Source: an uncultured Oscillibacter sp. (lineage in GTDB: Bacteria; Bacillota; Clostridia; Oscillospirales; Oscillospiraceae). Taken from it: a stretch of DNA of 32,347 bases. The stretch covers positions 1 through 32,347 of the forward strand of contig CAJOHW010000016.1 of the NCBI GenBank assembly GCA_905234565.1. The letters run 5' to 3'. How positions within the stretch are numbered: the stretch's first letter is position 1; each line of letters begins with the position of its first letter. Positions 24,578 through 32,314 of this stretch are shown here, piece after piece. A program made the position numbers and the translations under genes. The notes under the pieces are model-generated. The model was given only the letters and a program-made list of their open reading frames with translations. It searched no databases and was not told the origin of the DNA.

Positions 24578-24587
24578 GCGTAAAGTG

Positions 24588-24602
24588 TACTATGTCATAG
24601 TA
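24588..24602. promoter_or_regulatory. Candidate operator at the rnf transcription start
   Basis: TACTATG and CATAGTA form a perfect 7-bp dyad around a single T. The site covers about +4 to +18 of the predicted transcript, where a bound dimer would block polymerase. It does not match the Rex consensus as I know it; the regulator is unknown. Confidence 0.5.
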
Positions 24603-24664
24603 TGCCCGGACGCGCCCTTTCGGGACGGGCCTGGGGAATCAAGAGGGAAAAATGAGGTGAAAGA

Positions 24665-26080
24665 ATGGCAAGCGCTTTTTTTGGCGGCGTTCATCCCCAT
24701 GACATGAAGGCCGCTACCAATGAAAAGCCGATCCAGCAGATCTCGCCGCCGGTGGAAGTCGTCATCCCCATGTCGATGCACTTCGGCGCGCCGTGTACCC
24801 CCCTGGTGAAAAAAGGGGACCACGTGAAGCTGGGCCAGAAAATCGGGGAGTTCCGGGGACTGGGCGCTCCCATCCACGCCAGCGTCTCCGGCACCGTGAA
24901 GGCCGTGGAGCCCCGGCCCTACTCCATGGGCGGGAACATGATGGCGGTGGTCATCGAGAACGACTTCCAGGACGAGCTCAGCGAGGAGGTCCAGGCCCCG
25001 GAGAACCCGGAGGCCCTGACGCCGGAGGAAATGGTGGAGGCCGTGAAAAACGCCGGCATCGTGGGCATGGGCGGCGCCACCTTCCCCACCCATGTGAAGA
25101 TCTCCAGCGGCATAGGCAAGGTGGACACGGTGATCATCAATGGCGCGGAGTGTGAGCCCTACATCACCGGGGACCACCGGACCATGCTGGAACGGCCGGA
25201 GGAAATCATCCACGGGGCCCGGTACTTAGGCAAAATGCTGAACGTGGACCGGATCGTCATCGGCGTGGAGGACAACAAGCAAAACGGCATCGACGAACTG
25301 AACCGGGTCATTCAGGAGACCGGGGCCAATGTAAAGGTCCAGCCCCTGCGGTGCCGGTACCCCCAGGGGGGAGAAAAACAGCTCTGCCAGGCCATTACCG
25401 GACGGCAGGTGCCTCCCGGGGGCCTTCCCAGCAACATCGGCTGCGCCGTGTTCAACATCAACACCACCTGCGCCGTCTACCGGGCCGTGGCCCAGGGGAT
25501 GCCTGTGGTGCGGAAAATCGTCACCGTCTCCGGCTCCGGCGTCATAGAACCGAAAAACATCGAGTGCCCCATCGGCACCCCCGTGTCCGAACTCTTCGAC
25601 GCCTGCGGCGGCTTGAAAGACGAGACCTATAAGCTGATTATGGGCGGGCCCATGATGGGTATGGCCCAGTACACGGCGGAGGTCCCTGTGGGCAAGGGCA
25701 CGGGAGCCATGCTGGCCTTCTGCGAGGACGAGGAGCAGAACTTAGACAACCCCCAGTGTATCCGCTGCGGCCGGTGCGTCTCCGCCTGCCCCATGCACTT
25801 AGAGCCCCTCTTTATGTACCAGTACGCCTCCAAAAACATGATGGAGGAACTGGAAAACGCCCACATCATGGACTGCATGGAGTGCGGGGCCTGTTCCTAC
25901 GCCTGCCCCGCCCGGATGCACCTGACCCATATGTTCAAGTACGGCAAACAGAAACTCCGGGACCACCAGATGGCCCAGAAAGCCGCCGCCGAGGCCAAAA
26001 AGGCCCGGGAACAGGCGGAGCGCGCCAGTCAGGCCGGAGGACAGGAATCCGGTTCCGTCAGAAAGGAGGCGGCTGTTTAA
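24665..26080 (+). CDS. rnfC: Rnf complex subunit RnfC
   Basis: A 471-residue peripheral subunit that takes electrons from or passes them to NADH in the ferredoxin:NAD+ oxidoreductase Rnf. The N-terminal barrel-sandwich (PLVKKGDHVKLGQKIGE, APIHASVSGTVKAV; about 45-80), the NADH/FMN region with GIVGMGGATFPTHVK (about 130-144) and INGAECEPYITGDHRTMLER, and two C-terminal 4Fe-4S motifs (CIRCGRCVSACP and CMECGACSYACP; about 365-420) are present. The tail is Ala/Lys-rich. ATG 24665 follows AGGTGAAAG. It is first in the order C-D-G-E-A-B, as in acetogenic Clostridia. Confidence 0.96.
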   Translation: MASAFFGGVHPHDMKAATNEKPIQQISPPVEVVIPMSMHFGAPCTPLVKKGDHVKLGQKIGEFRGLGAPIHASVSGTVKAVEPRPYSMGGNMMAVVIENDFQDELSEEVQAPENPEALTPEEMVEAVKNAGIVGMGGATFPTHVKISSGIGKVDTVIINGAECEPYITGDHRTMLERPEEIIHGARYLGKMLNVDRIVIGVEDNKQNGIDELNRVIQETGANVKVQPLRCRYPQGGEKQLCQAITGRQVPPGGLPSNIGCAVFNINTTCAVYRAVAQGMPVVRKIVTVSGSGVIEPKNIECPIGTPVSELFDACGGLKDETYKLIMGGPMMGMAQYTAEVPVGKGTGAMLAFCEDEEQNLDNPQCIRCGRCVSACPMHLEPLFMYQYASKNMMEELENAHIMDCMECGACSYACPARMHLTHMFKYGKQKLRDHQMAQKAAAEAKKAREQAERASQAGGQESGSVRKEAAV

Positions 26081-26081
26081 C

Positions 26082-27098
26082 ATGAAAGAGTACCAGTCTT
26101 TGAAGCTCATCGCCACCTCCTCCCCCCATATCCGGGCCCCCCAGACCACGAAAACCCTCATGCGGCACGTGGTGGTGGCTCTGCTGCCGGCCCTGGCCTT
26201 TGCCTGCGTCAACTTCGGGCTGCGGGCCCTGTGCGTGTCGGCGGTGTCCGTGGCGGGCTGCGTCTTTTTCGAGTGGGCCTACCGGACGCTGATGAAAAAG
26301 CCCGGGTCCATCGGGGATTTCAGCGCCGTGGTGACGGGACTGCTGCTGGCCTTCGTGTGCCCGGTGCAGATCCCCTACTGGATGATCCTCATCGGCGACT
26401 TCTTCGCCATCGTCATTGTCAAGCAGCTCTTTGGCGGCATCGGCTGCAACTTCGTGAACCCCGCCCTGGCGGGACGGGCCGCTTTGCTTGCCAGCTACGC
26501 CGGCGTCATGACCACCTGGGCGGAGCCCTTCTCCGACACCGTGCCAGTCATCGGCTCCCTGGCGGATGTGGCCACTACCGCCACCCCCCTGGCTATGCTC
26601 AAGGGCGGGGCTTTTGCGGAACTGTCCTCCCAGTACACGGTGCTGGATATGTTTGTGGGCGGCATTCCCGGCTCCTTGGGAGAGGTCAGCGCCCTGTGCC
26701 TCCTGCTGGGGGGACTGTACCTCCTGTGTATGGACGTGATCTCCTGGCATATCCCCGTGTCCTACATCGGAACCGTGGCGGTGTTGACCTATCTGTTTCC
26801 CCGGGGGGCGGAGAACCTGCCTTGGATGCTCTACAACGTCCTGGGCGGCGGGCTGATTCTGGGGGCCTTCTTCATGGCCACCGACTACGCCACCTCCCCC
26901 GTGACGAAAAAGGGACAGGTGATCTTCGGCATCGGCTGCGGCCTCTTTACGGTGCTGATCCGGTACTTCGGGGCCTATAACGAGGGCGTGTGCTACTCCA
27001 TCCTGGTGATGAACCTGTTTGTGGCCCTCATCGACAAGTACGCGAAACCCAAGCGCTTCGGCGCGGCGGAGGCCGGAAAGGAGGCGGCGGCGAAATGA
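26082..27098 (+). CDS. rnfD: Rnf complex subunit RnfD
   Basis: A 338-residue membrane subunit with about nine or ten helices that carries covalently bound FMN. The start SLKLIATSSPHIRAPQTTKTLM is typical. The flavinylation site is probably Thr168 in DVATTATPLAML, matching the S/T-x-A-T motif of RnfD and NqrB. GGIGCNFVNPALAGRAALLASY (about 118-139) and GGGLILGAFFMATDYATSPVT near the C-terminus are conserved. AAAGGAGG lies inside the end of rnfC, about 12 bases upstream. The stop overlaps rnfG by 4 bases. It forms part of the ion-translocating core. Confidence 0.96.
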   Translation: MKEYQSLKLIATSSPHIRAPQTTKTLMRHVVVALLPALAFACVNFGLRALCVSAVSVAGCVFFEWAYRTLMKKPGSIGDFSAVVTGLLLAFVCPVQIPYWMILIGDFFAIVIVKQLFGGIGCNFVNPALAGRAALLASYAGVMTTWAEPFSDTVPVIGSLADVATTATPLAMLKGGAFAELSSQYTVLDMFVGGIPGSLGEVSALCLLLGGLYLLCMDVISWHIPVSYIGTVAVLTYLFPRGAENLPWMLYNVLGGGLILGAFFMATDYATSPVTKKGQVIFGIGCGLFTVLIRYFGAYNEGVCYSILVMNLFVALIDKYAKPKRFGAAEAGKEAAAK

Positions 27099-27706
27099 CG
27101 GAGACGAAATCCAACATGGATCCGGTCTACATCCTGAGCCTTTCCCTGAAGCTCTTTGTCACCTGCGTGGTGGTGTCCGGACTGCTGGGGGCCGTGAACA
27201 TGGTGACCCTGCCCAACATCACCCGGATCAAGGCGGAACAGAAAAACGCCGCCATGCAGGCGGTGGTGACAGACGAGAACTCCACCTTTGAGGACGTGGA
27301 GGTGTCGGAGGAGGCGGCCAGCGCCGCGTCCGCCGCCGGAGCGAAACTCACCGGGGCCTCCGCCGTGCTCTTAAACGGCGAAAACGCCGGATACGCCCTG
27401 ACCGTAGTGGCCAGCGGCTCCCAGGGCACCATTGAGATGATGGTGGGCGTGGACGCGGAGGGGACCGTCACCGGCGTGTCCATCGTGGACAACTCCGAGA
27501 CCCCGGGCATCGGCTCCAAGGTCATGGGCAATGAGCCCACCGCCTCCGGCGTGGGGGTGCTGGACCAGTTCCAGGGCAAGAGCGCCGCGGACGGCACCCT
27601 GGCCGTCGGCTCCAACATCGACGGCATTACCGGGGCCACGGTCTCCTCCCGGGGCGTCACCGCCGGCGTGAACGCCGCCCTGGCCGCCGCCGCCGTTATG
27701 GCGTGA
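27095..27706 (+). CDS. rnfG: Rnf complex subunit RnfG
   Basis: A 203-residue subunit with one N-terminal membrane helix (about 12-37) and an extracytoplasmic flavin domain. The covalent FMN motif is TGATVSS near residue 180, preceded by DGI; VDNSETPGIGSKVM is also typical. ATG 27095 overlaps the rnfD stop (ATGA). A longer open frame runs upstream within rnfD and is not used. A flavin transferase (ApbE) gene is needed to load FMN on RnfG and RnfD; none is in this window. Confidence 0.95.
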   Translation: MTETKSNMDPVYILSLSLKLFVTCVVVSGLLGAVNMVTLPNITRIKAEQKNAAMQAVVTDENSTFEDVEVSEEAASAASAAGAKLTGASAVLLNGENAGYALTVVASGSQGTIEMMVGVDAEGTVTGVSIVDNSETPGIGSKVMGNEPTASGVGVLDQFQGKSAADGTLAVGSNIDGITGATVSSRGVTAGVNAALAAAAVMA

Positions 27707-27726
27707 GAGAGGAGGAACGAGCCAAT

Positions 27727-28434
27727 ATGAACTTTGGTACCCAGTTGAAAGAGGGTCTGCTGACCAATAACCCGGTGCTGGTCCAAATGCTGGGCCTGTG
27801 CTCCACCATGGCCATCTCCACGTCGTTTTTCAACGGCCTGGGCATGGGCCTGGCGGTGACGGTGATTCTCACTCTGTCCAACATCATCATCGCCGCCATC
27901 CGCAAAATTGTCCCCAACAAGATCCGCATTGCCATGTTCATCGTGGTCATCGCGGGGTTCGTCACCATGGTGGACCTGCTGCTGCAGGCCTATGTGCAGG
28001 CCCTGTCCAAGTCCCTGGGCGTGTTCATCCCCCTCATCGTGGTGAACTGCATCATCCTGGGCCGGGCGGAGTCCTTCTCCTATAAAAACGGCGTCCTGGC
28101 CTCCGCGGCGGACGGCATCTGCCAGGGACTGGGTTACACCCTGGTCCTGCTGGTGATGTCCATCGTCCGGGAGTTCCTGGGGGCGGGAACCTTTGGCGGC
28201 GGCATTCTGGGCCCCGGCGGCGTGCTGGAAGGCGGCGCTCTGGGCGCCGGCAAGGGCATTGCCATTCTGCCCTCCCAGTTCCCCATGGGCCTGATGACCC
28301 TGCCGGTAGGCGGCTTTTTGATGCTGGCGTTTTTGATTGCCGCCATGCAGTGGGCCCTTTCCCGGCCCAAGAAACAGTCCAACCCGGCGGAGGACTCTGA
28401 CGCCAGGCCGGAGAAACAGGAGGCGGCGGCATGA
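27727..28434 (+). CDS. rnfE: Rnf complex subunit RnfE
   Basis: A 235-residue integral membrane subunit with six predicted helices, homologous to RnfA and NqrD. GLLTNNPVLVQMLGLCSTMAI (about 10-30) contains the Cys shared by RnfA/E that binds the intramembrane iron-sulfur centre, and IPLIVVNCIILGRAESFS (about 104-121) holds the second. Near 152-182 are several Gly-rich loops. ATG 27727 follows GAGGAGG at about 11 bases; an upstream GTG at 27703 would overlap rnfG and precedes the ribosome site, so it is less likely. The stop overlaps rnfA by 4 bases. Confidence 0.95.
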   Translation: MNFGTQLKEGLLTNNPVLVQMLGLCSTMAISTSFFNGLGMGLAVTVILTLSNIIIAAIRKIVPNKIRIAMFIVVIAGFVTMVDLLLQAYVQALSKSLGVFIPLIVVNCIILGRAESFSYKNGVLASAADGICQGLGYTLVLLVMSIVREFLGAGTFGGGILGPGGVLEGGALGAGKGIAILPSQFPMGLMTLPVGGFLMLAFLIAAMQWALSRPKKQSNPAEDSDARPEKQEAAA

Positions 28435-29024
28435 ACGATCAGATTGCGAAACTGGCGGCCATTACCCTGGGCGCTATCCTCTCCAACAACTTCATCTTCT
28501 CCCAGTTCTTAGGGATCTGCCCCTTTATGGGCGTCTCCAAGAAGATCGACACCGCCACGGGCATGGGCCTGGCCGTCATCTTCGTCATGGGCCTGGCCTC
28601 CGCCATTACCTGGGTGGTGTACAAACTGATTCTGGTCCCCCTGAACCTGACCTATATGCAGACCGTGGCCTTCATCCTGGTCATCGCCTCCCTGGTGCAG
28701 TTCATCGAGATGTTCCTGCAAAAGTTTGTCCCCTCCCTGTACACGGCCCTGGGTGTCTACCTGCCCCTGATTACCACCAACTGCGCCGTGCTGGGCGTGG
28801 CCCTGCTGAACATCCAGGAGGACTACAACTTCATTGAGTCCGTGGTCTACGGCGTCACCGGCGGCATCGGCTTCCTGCTGGCCATCGTGCTGCTGGCCAG
28901 CGTCCGGGAGAAACTGGTGTTCGCGGACTATCCCAAGTCCTTTGAGGGCTTCCCCATCGCCCTGGTGGCGGCGGGGCTTATGGCCCTGGCCTTTATGGGC
29001 TTCTCTAACCTCCAAATCTGGTAA
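28431..29024 (+). CDS. rnfA: Rnf complex subunit RnfA
   Basis: A 197-residue integral membrane subunit, normal length, with six helices. GAILSNNFIFSQFLGICPFMGVSKK (about 14-38) and YLPLITTNCAVLGVALL (about 109-125) supply the paired Cys residues for the intramembrane cluster with RnfE. Inverted topology relative to RnfE is expected from the family. It begins in an ATGA overlap with rnfE and is followed by rnfB after 15 bases. Confidence 0.96.
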   Translation: MNDQIAKLAAITLGAILSNNFIFSQFLGICPFMGVSKKIDTATGMGLAVIFVMGLASAITWVVYKLILVPLNLTYMQTVAFILVIASLVQFIEMFLQKFVPSLYTALGVYLPLITTNCAVLGVALLNIQEDYNFIESVVYGVTGGIGFLLAIVLLASVREKLVFADYPKSFEGFPIALVAAGLMALAFMGFSNLQIW

Positions 29025-29039
29025 GGGAGGGATTGTACA

Positions 29040-29942
29040 ATGTTTGATTCACCGGAAGTGATGAATATTGTGTACGCCGTGGCGGTGCTGGGGATTTTGG
29101 GCGCGGTGTTCGGCTGTGTGCTGGCCATTGCCTCCAAGGTCTTTGAGGTGAAGAAGGACCCCCGGGAGGAAGAGATCCTGGGCCTTCTGGCCGGAGCCAA
29201 CTGCGGCGGGTGCGGGTATCCGGGCTGTTCCGGCTGCGCGGCGGCGATTCTGGCGGGGGACGCCCCCGTCACCGCCTGCGCCCCCGCCGGGCCCGACGCC
29301 GCCGCGAAAATCGCCGAGATCATGGGAGCGTCCGCCCCTACGGGAGAGCGGGAAGTGGCCTTCGTACGGTGCAACGGCGGCGTCAACGCCCAGCGGCGGT
29401 TTGAGTATGTGGGCCTCATGGACTGCGTGGCGGCGACGAAAGTGGCCGCGGGGCCCCTGGAGTGCGCCTGGGGCTGCCTGGGCTATGGCTCCTGCGTGTC
29501 CGCCTGCCAGTTCGACGCCATGCACATCGGTCCCAACGGCGTGGCGGTGGTGGATGAGGACAAGTGTACGGACTGCATGGCCTGTGCCGCCGCCTGTCCC
29601 CGGCATCTCATCGTCTCCGTGCCCGTGTCCAAGAAGGTCCGGGTCATGTGCCTGAACCAGGACAAGGGCAAGGCCGCCATGTCCGTGTGCGGCAGCGCCT
29701 GTATCGGCTGCGGCCTGTGCGAAAGGGAATGCCGGAAGGACGCCATTCATGTGGTCAATGGCATCGCCTCCATCGACTACGCCAAGTGTGTCAACTGCAA
29801 GCTCTGCACCAAGGTCTGCCCGCGTGACGCCATTACCCCCATTGCCACGGCGGAGGAGAAGGAGAAGTACAAGGAGATCAAGAAGAAGCAGGCGGAGAAG
29901 GCCGCGGCGGTGAAAAAAGCGGCGGCGGCCCCGGCGAAGTGA
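29040..29942 (+). CDS. rnfB: Rnf complex subunit RnfB (polyferredoxin)
   Basis: A 300-residue protein that accepts electrons from ferredoxin. It has one N-terminal membrane helix (about 9-31), then ANCGGCGYPGCSGCA (about 53-67) that binds a 4Fe-4S cluster. Later Cys clusters are CAWGCLGYGSCVSACQ, CTDCMACAAACP, CIGCGLCERECRK and CVNCKLCTKVCP, so about five clusters in all. The tail from about 278 is Lys/Ala/Glu-rich. GGGAGG precedes ATG 29040. It is the last rnf gene; the mRNA continues through a tandem repeat to a strong terminator about 150 bases on. Confidence 0.96.
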   Translation: MFDSPEVMNIVYAVAVLGILGAVFGCVLAIASKVFEVKKDPREEEILGLLAGANCGGCGYPGCSGCAAAILAGDAPVTACAPAGPDAAAKIAEIMGASAPTGEREVAFVRCNGGVNAQRRFEYVGLMDCVAATKVAAGPLECAWGCLGYGSCVSACQFDAMHIGPNGVAVVDEDKCTDCMACAAACPRHLIVSVPVSKKVRVMCLNQDKGKAAMSVCGSACIGCGLCERECRKDAIHVVNGIASIDYAKCVNCKLCTKVCPRDAITPIATAEEKEKYKEIKKKQAEKAAAVKKAAAAPAK

Positions 29943-29971
29943 GAGCAACGCCAGATCGGTATGAAACGGGT

Positions 29972-30070
29972 GCAATTGCGAACGCTTATTAAAAACGGCA
30001 AATCAGCAATTGCGAACGTTCTTCCAAAAACGGCAGAGCGACAGCCGCGACCATTCTTCTGAAAACAGCC
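29972..30070. repeat. Three degenerate tandem repeats of 34-35 bp after rnfB
   Basis: Units start at 29972, 30006 and 30041. The first two begin with the same GCAATTGCGAACG and both contain AAAAACGGCA; the third matches the second at about 20 of 30 positions. They lie between the rnfB stop and the terminator, so they would be in the mRNA 3' end. Confidence 0.65.
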
Positions 30071-30092
30071 AGGCAAGCCTGGAAACGACAAT

Positions 30093-30136
30093 GCAAGGGT
30101 TGTCTCACAAAGCTGTGAGGCAGCCCTTGCCTTTTT
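30093..30136 (+). terminator. Terminator of the rnf operon
   Basis: A 17-bp stem (30093-30109 with 30114-30130, two G-U pairs) with loop AAGC, followed by C and five T. It contains the core TTGTCTCAC, also seen at 31302. Confidence 0.9.
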
Positions 30137-30146
30137 CCGGGAAGCT

Positions 30147-30440
30147 CTATTCGGATTTCTCCTTGTGGCTTTGAAAATAGCGAAGCAGCCAGTACAGGAA
30201 CGCCGTCTCCTCCTGATCCAGTCCCTCCAAACTGATCTGCTGGGAGGTATCCAGTTCCAGCAGGTAATCCGTACTGACGTGAAAGAGTTTGGCAAGTTCC
30301 ACAAGATACACCGCAGTGGGGGCGGAAAGCCCACTCTCCCACGCGTTGACCGATGTGCGGGTGACGGAGAGCCTCCGGGCCAGTTCGGCCTGTGAAATGT
30401 TTGCCCTCTGCCTCAGCTCACGGATCCGGTCTCCGATCAT
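30147..30440 (-). CDS. XRE-family helix-turn-helix regulator
   Basis: A 97-residue DNA-binding protein. The first 60 residues form the Cro/cI-type HTH: IRELRQRANISQAELARRLSVTRTSVNAWE (about 6-35), with SQAELARRLSVTRTSVNAWE the recognition portion, then PTAVYLVELAKLFHVSTDYLL. A short helical tail (about 70-97) is likely a dimerisation region. GGAGGG precedes ATG 30440. The divergent spacer holds the near-palindrome TAGTTTACACTA (30461-30472), a candidate autoregulatory site. Divergently, two small unknown genes are read; it may control them. Confidence 0.9.
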   Translation of the reverse strand: MIGDRIRELRQRANISQAELARRLSVTRTSVNAWESGLSAPTAVYLVELAKLFHVSTDYLLELDTSQQISLEGLDQEETAFLYWLLRYFQSHKEKSE

Positions 30441-30460
30441 AATGATCCCTCCTATGTGTA

Positions 30461-30472
30461 TAGTTTACACTA
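30461..30472. promoter_or_regulatory. Candidate XRE operator
   Basis: TAGTTTACACTA matches its own reverse complement at 10 of 12 positions. It lies 20-32 bases upstream of the XRE start. Nearby, ATGATAA-ATAA-TTATCAT (about 30478-30495) is a second AT-rich perfect dyad. Confidence 0.35.
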
Positions 30473-30512
30473 CATACAATGATAAATAATTATCATGATA
30501 TGTATATTCTTG

Positions 30513-30541
30513 TTGACATCAGAGGAGAGATGAGTTATACT
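30513..30541 (+). promoter_or_regulatory. Promoter of the two small genes
   Basis: A consensus TTGACA (30513-30518) and TATACT (30536-30541) are 17 bases apart, with an 80-nt leader before the first gene. Confidence 0.8.
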
Positions 30542-30625
30542 GTCATTGTCGAGGAACCGTGCAGAGGTCAGATCCCGGCTGATCCCTTGCGGCGGATTGG
30601 ATGATGAGACCGGAAGGAGGCTCTT

Positions 30626-30832
30626 ATGGCAAAGATCTTTGGGCGTGAGGTTAATTTGGGGAATGTTGCGTCAATTGTGGCTGTCGTTGCGGGTGTGTTC
30701 AGCCTGAACACCGCGCAGGAGCGGCAGTTGGCAAACTATGTCAAACTGCACAACATGGAGTGGGTCGAGAAGCGGCGGAGGGATTCCGAAGTCGAGCAGA
30801 TGATCCGCGACAAGGTGCAGGAAATCAAGTAG
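30626..30832 (+). CDS. Small hypothetical protein (68 residues)
   Basis: Not recognised. It has a weakly hydrophobic stretch near the N-terminus (about 11-27, LGNVASIVAVVAGVFSL), too short to be sure of a membrane helix, then a charged helical half with WVEKRRRDSEVEQMIRDKVQEIK. AAGGAGG lies 5 bases before ATG 30626. It is preceded by a consensus promoter and followed after 29 bases by a second small gene, so both are likely translated. GC is lower than in the neighbouring operons. Confidence 0.7.
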   Translation: MAKIFGREVNLGNVASIVAVVAGVFSLNTAQERQLANYVKLHNMEWVEKRRRDSEVEQMIRDKVQEIK

Positions 30833-30861
30833 CGTGACGGAACGGACAGGAGGACAGCAGA

Positions 30862-31284
30862 ATGGGCTTTCTTGACTTTTTGGGGCCGCAGGAATCCCCG
30901 GCGGAGATTGATTCGCGTATCCGCAGCAGCGAAGCAGGGAAACTCTTTGCGCAGGAGTTTATCGCAATGCTCAATCCAGGCGATGATCATTATCAGTGGC
31001 TGATGGCGGGTAATCATCGGATGTACGAATTGAAAACGTTTCAAAATGGCGTACAGCTGATCAAAGTTGAGGTCACGCAAGAAAGACTGAAGGCAACAGG
31101 CAGTTATCACGTCGATGAAGAAGGCTGGGGGTTTGGTGCCTCCGGCTATCAGGACTTACCGAATAGAAAATATGTGGATGTTTTCCAGCGGTTTCTTCTG
31201 GAGCAGATCTCCGAGAACTGTCCCAATGTCATAGTGGACGAGAACTATATTAAATTGCGGCCTACCGCTAAAAAGGGCTGGTAA
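30862..31284 (+). CDS. Hypothetical protein (140 residues)
   Basis: Not recognised. It is soluble, mixed alpha/beta, starts with the hydrophobic MGFLDFLG and contains two aromatic-rich stretches (DDHYQWLMAGNHRMYELK at about 41-58 and EEGWGFGASGYQDLP). AGGAGG lies 8 bases before ATG 30862. It shares a promoter with the 68-residue gene and ends just before a perfect 14-bp inverted repeat. Codon use is less GC-biased than in the rnf genes, which fits acquired DNA. Confidence 0.7.
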   Translation: MGFLDFLGPQESPAEIDSRIRSSEAGKLFAQEFIAMLNPGDDHYQWLMAGNHRMYELKTFQNGVQLIKVEVTQERLKATGSYHVDEEGWGFGASGYQDLPNRKYVDVFQRFLLEQISENCPNVIVDENYIKLRPTAKKGW

Positions 31285-31297
31285 ATCCAATAGCAAT

Positions 31298-31331
31298 GGG
31301 GCTGTCTCACGGCTTTTCGTGAGACAGCCCC
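31298..31331. terminator. Perfect 14-bp inverted repeat, probable terminator
   Basis: GGGGCTGTCTCACG and CGTGAGACAGCCCC enclose GCTTTT. It lies 13 bases after the 140-residue gene. No good T-run follows, so ending efficiency is uncertain. It shares the CTGTCTCAC core with the rnf terminator. Confidence 0.5.
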
Positions 31332-31396
31332 GTGTTCCGTCTGCGCGGACGGCGGATTGGTGGGATTGAGATACGCGCACACCGGCGGGGGCGAAG

Positions 31397-32231
31397 TCAA
31401 TACCCCACGATCAGCCCCTTCTCCATGGCGTAGAAACTGTTCAGCCCCCGGCAGGAGACGATCTCCACGCTCTTCACCGGCAGATCCCGGAGGATCTGTT
31501 CTTTCAGCTTCACCGCCCCGGCCAGGTTCTCACAGTGGTGGATGAGCACCTGCACGCCGGTACAGTCCTTGCTCTTGCGCATGATACTGGTGAGGGCCTT
31601 GCGGGTCTTGGCCTCCCCCCGGGCCTTGTCCACCACCTGTATCTTGCCCTCCGCCGTGCCAATGGCCACCACATGGATGCCGAGGGTGTGCAGGAGCGTC
31701 CCCACCAGCGGGCGCATACGTCCGTTCTTGATGAGGTTGTCGAAATTTTCCAGCGTGAAGCAGGTACGAAGCGCCGCCTGATAGGTTCGCAGTTCCGTAC
31801 AGATCCGATCAAAGCCCTTGCCCAGGGCGTCCGCCTCCATCAACTCCCTGGCTTTCCGGATCAGCAGAACCAGTACACCGGCAGTGGATTTCGCGTCGAT
31901 GACGCAGATTTCCTTCTCCGGCGCTTCTTCCAGGGCAAGCTCCCTGCCTTTCACCGCCGCATTGTAGCTTCCGGAGAGGTTACCGGAGATTGTAAAGCAA
32001 ATTGTCTTGTCGCCCCGCAGAAACGCCCTGGGGGGAGGGGCAGGAGGTGGACGCTGCGGACTTCTCCGACGCCATAGCCGTCAGCATCTCCGGTACCCGG
32101 AGCTGATCGTTGTCCACAAAGTCCCGTCCCCCCACATGGATCCGCAGGGGCACCGACTCAAACCGGACCGTCGGGCTGTCGAAATCCGCCGCACGCAAAT
32201 CGCAGCTGCTGTCGCTCACAATGCTCCACAT
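31397..32231 (-). pseudogene. DegV family protein, frameshifted
   Basis: Two adjacent frames encode one DegV-like fatty-acid-binding protein. The first part (32231 to about 32025) reads MWSIVSDSSCDL, VPLRIHVGGRDFVDN and STSCPSP; the second continues in the +1 frame as AFLRGDKTICFTISGNLSGSYNAA, then CVIDAKSTAGVLVLLI and ALRTCFTLENFDNLIKNGR to VEIVSCRGLNSFYAMEKGLIVGY. The shift lies near 32025-32036, beside a CCCCTCCCCCC run, and corresponds to one extra base or a deletion of 3n+2. As remembered, related DegV proteins have a few more residues between PSP and this AFL, which favours a small deletion. The promoter and ribosome site (CAGGGAGTG) look intact, so inactivation is recent, or the base is a sequencing error. 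Confidence 0.85.
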
Positions 32232-32274
32232 GATGAAACACTCCCTGAAATATAGTTTTGAAAATCATATTGCT

Positions 32275-32303
32275 ATGATACTCCTCCCCTGCACGTTTGT
32301 CAA
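32275..32303 (-). promoter_or_regulatory. Promoter of degV
   Basis: On the minus strand a consensus TTGACA (32298-32303) and TATCAT (32275-32280) are 17 bases apart, about 43 bases before the start codon. Confidence 0.7.
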
Positions 32304-32314
32304 GCGCAACAGTA

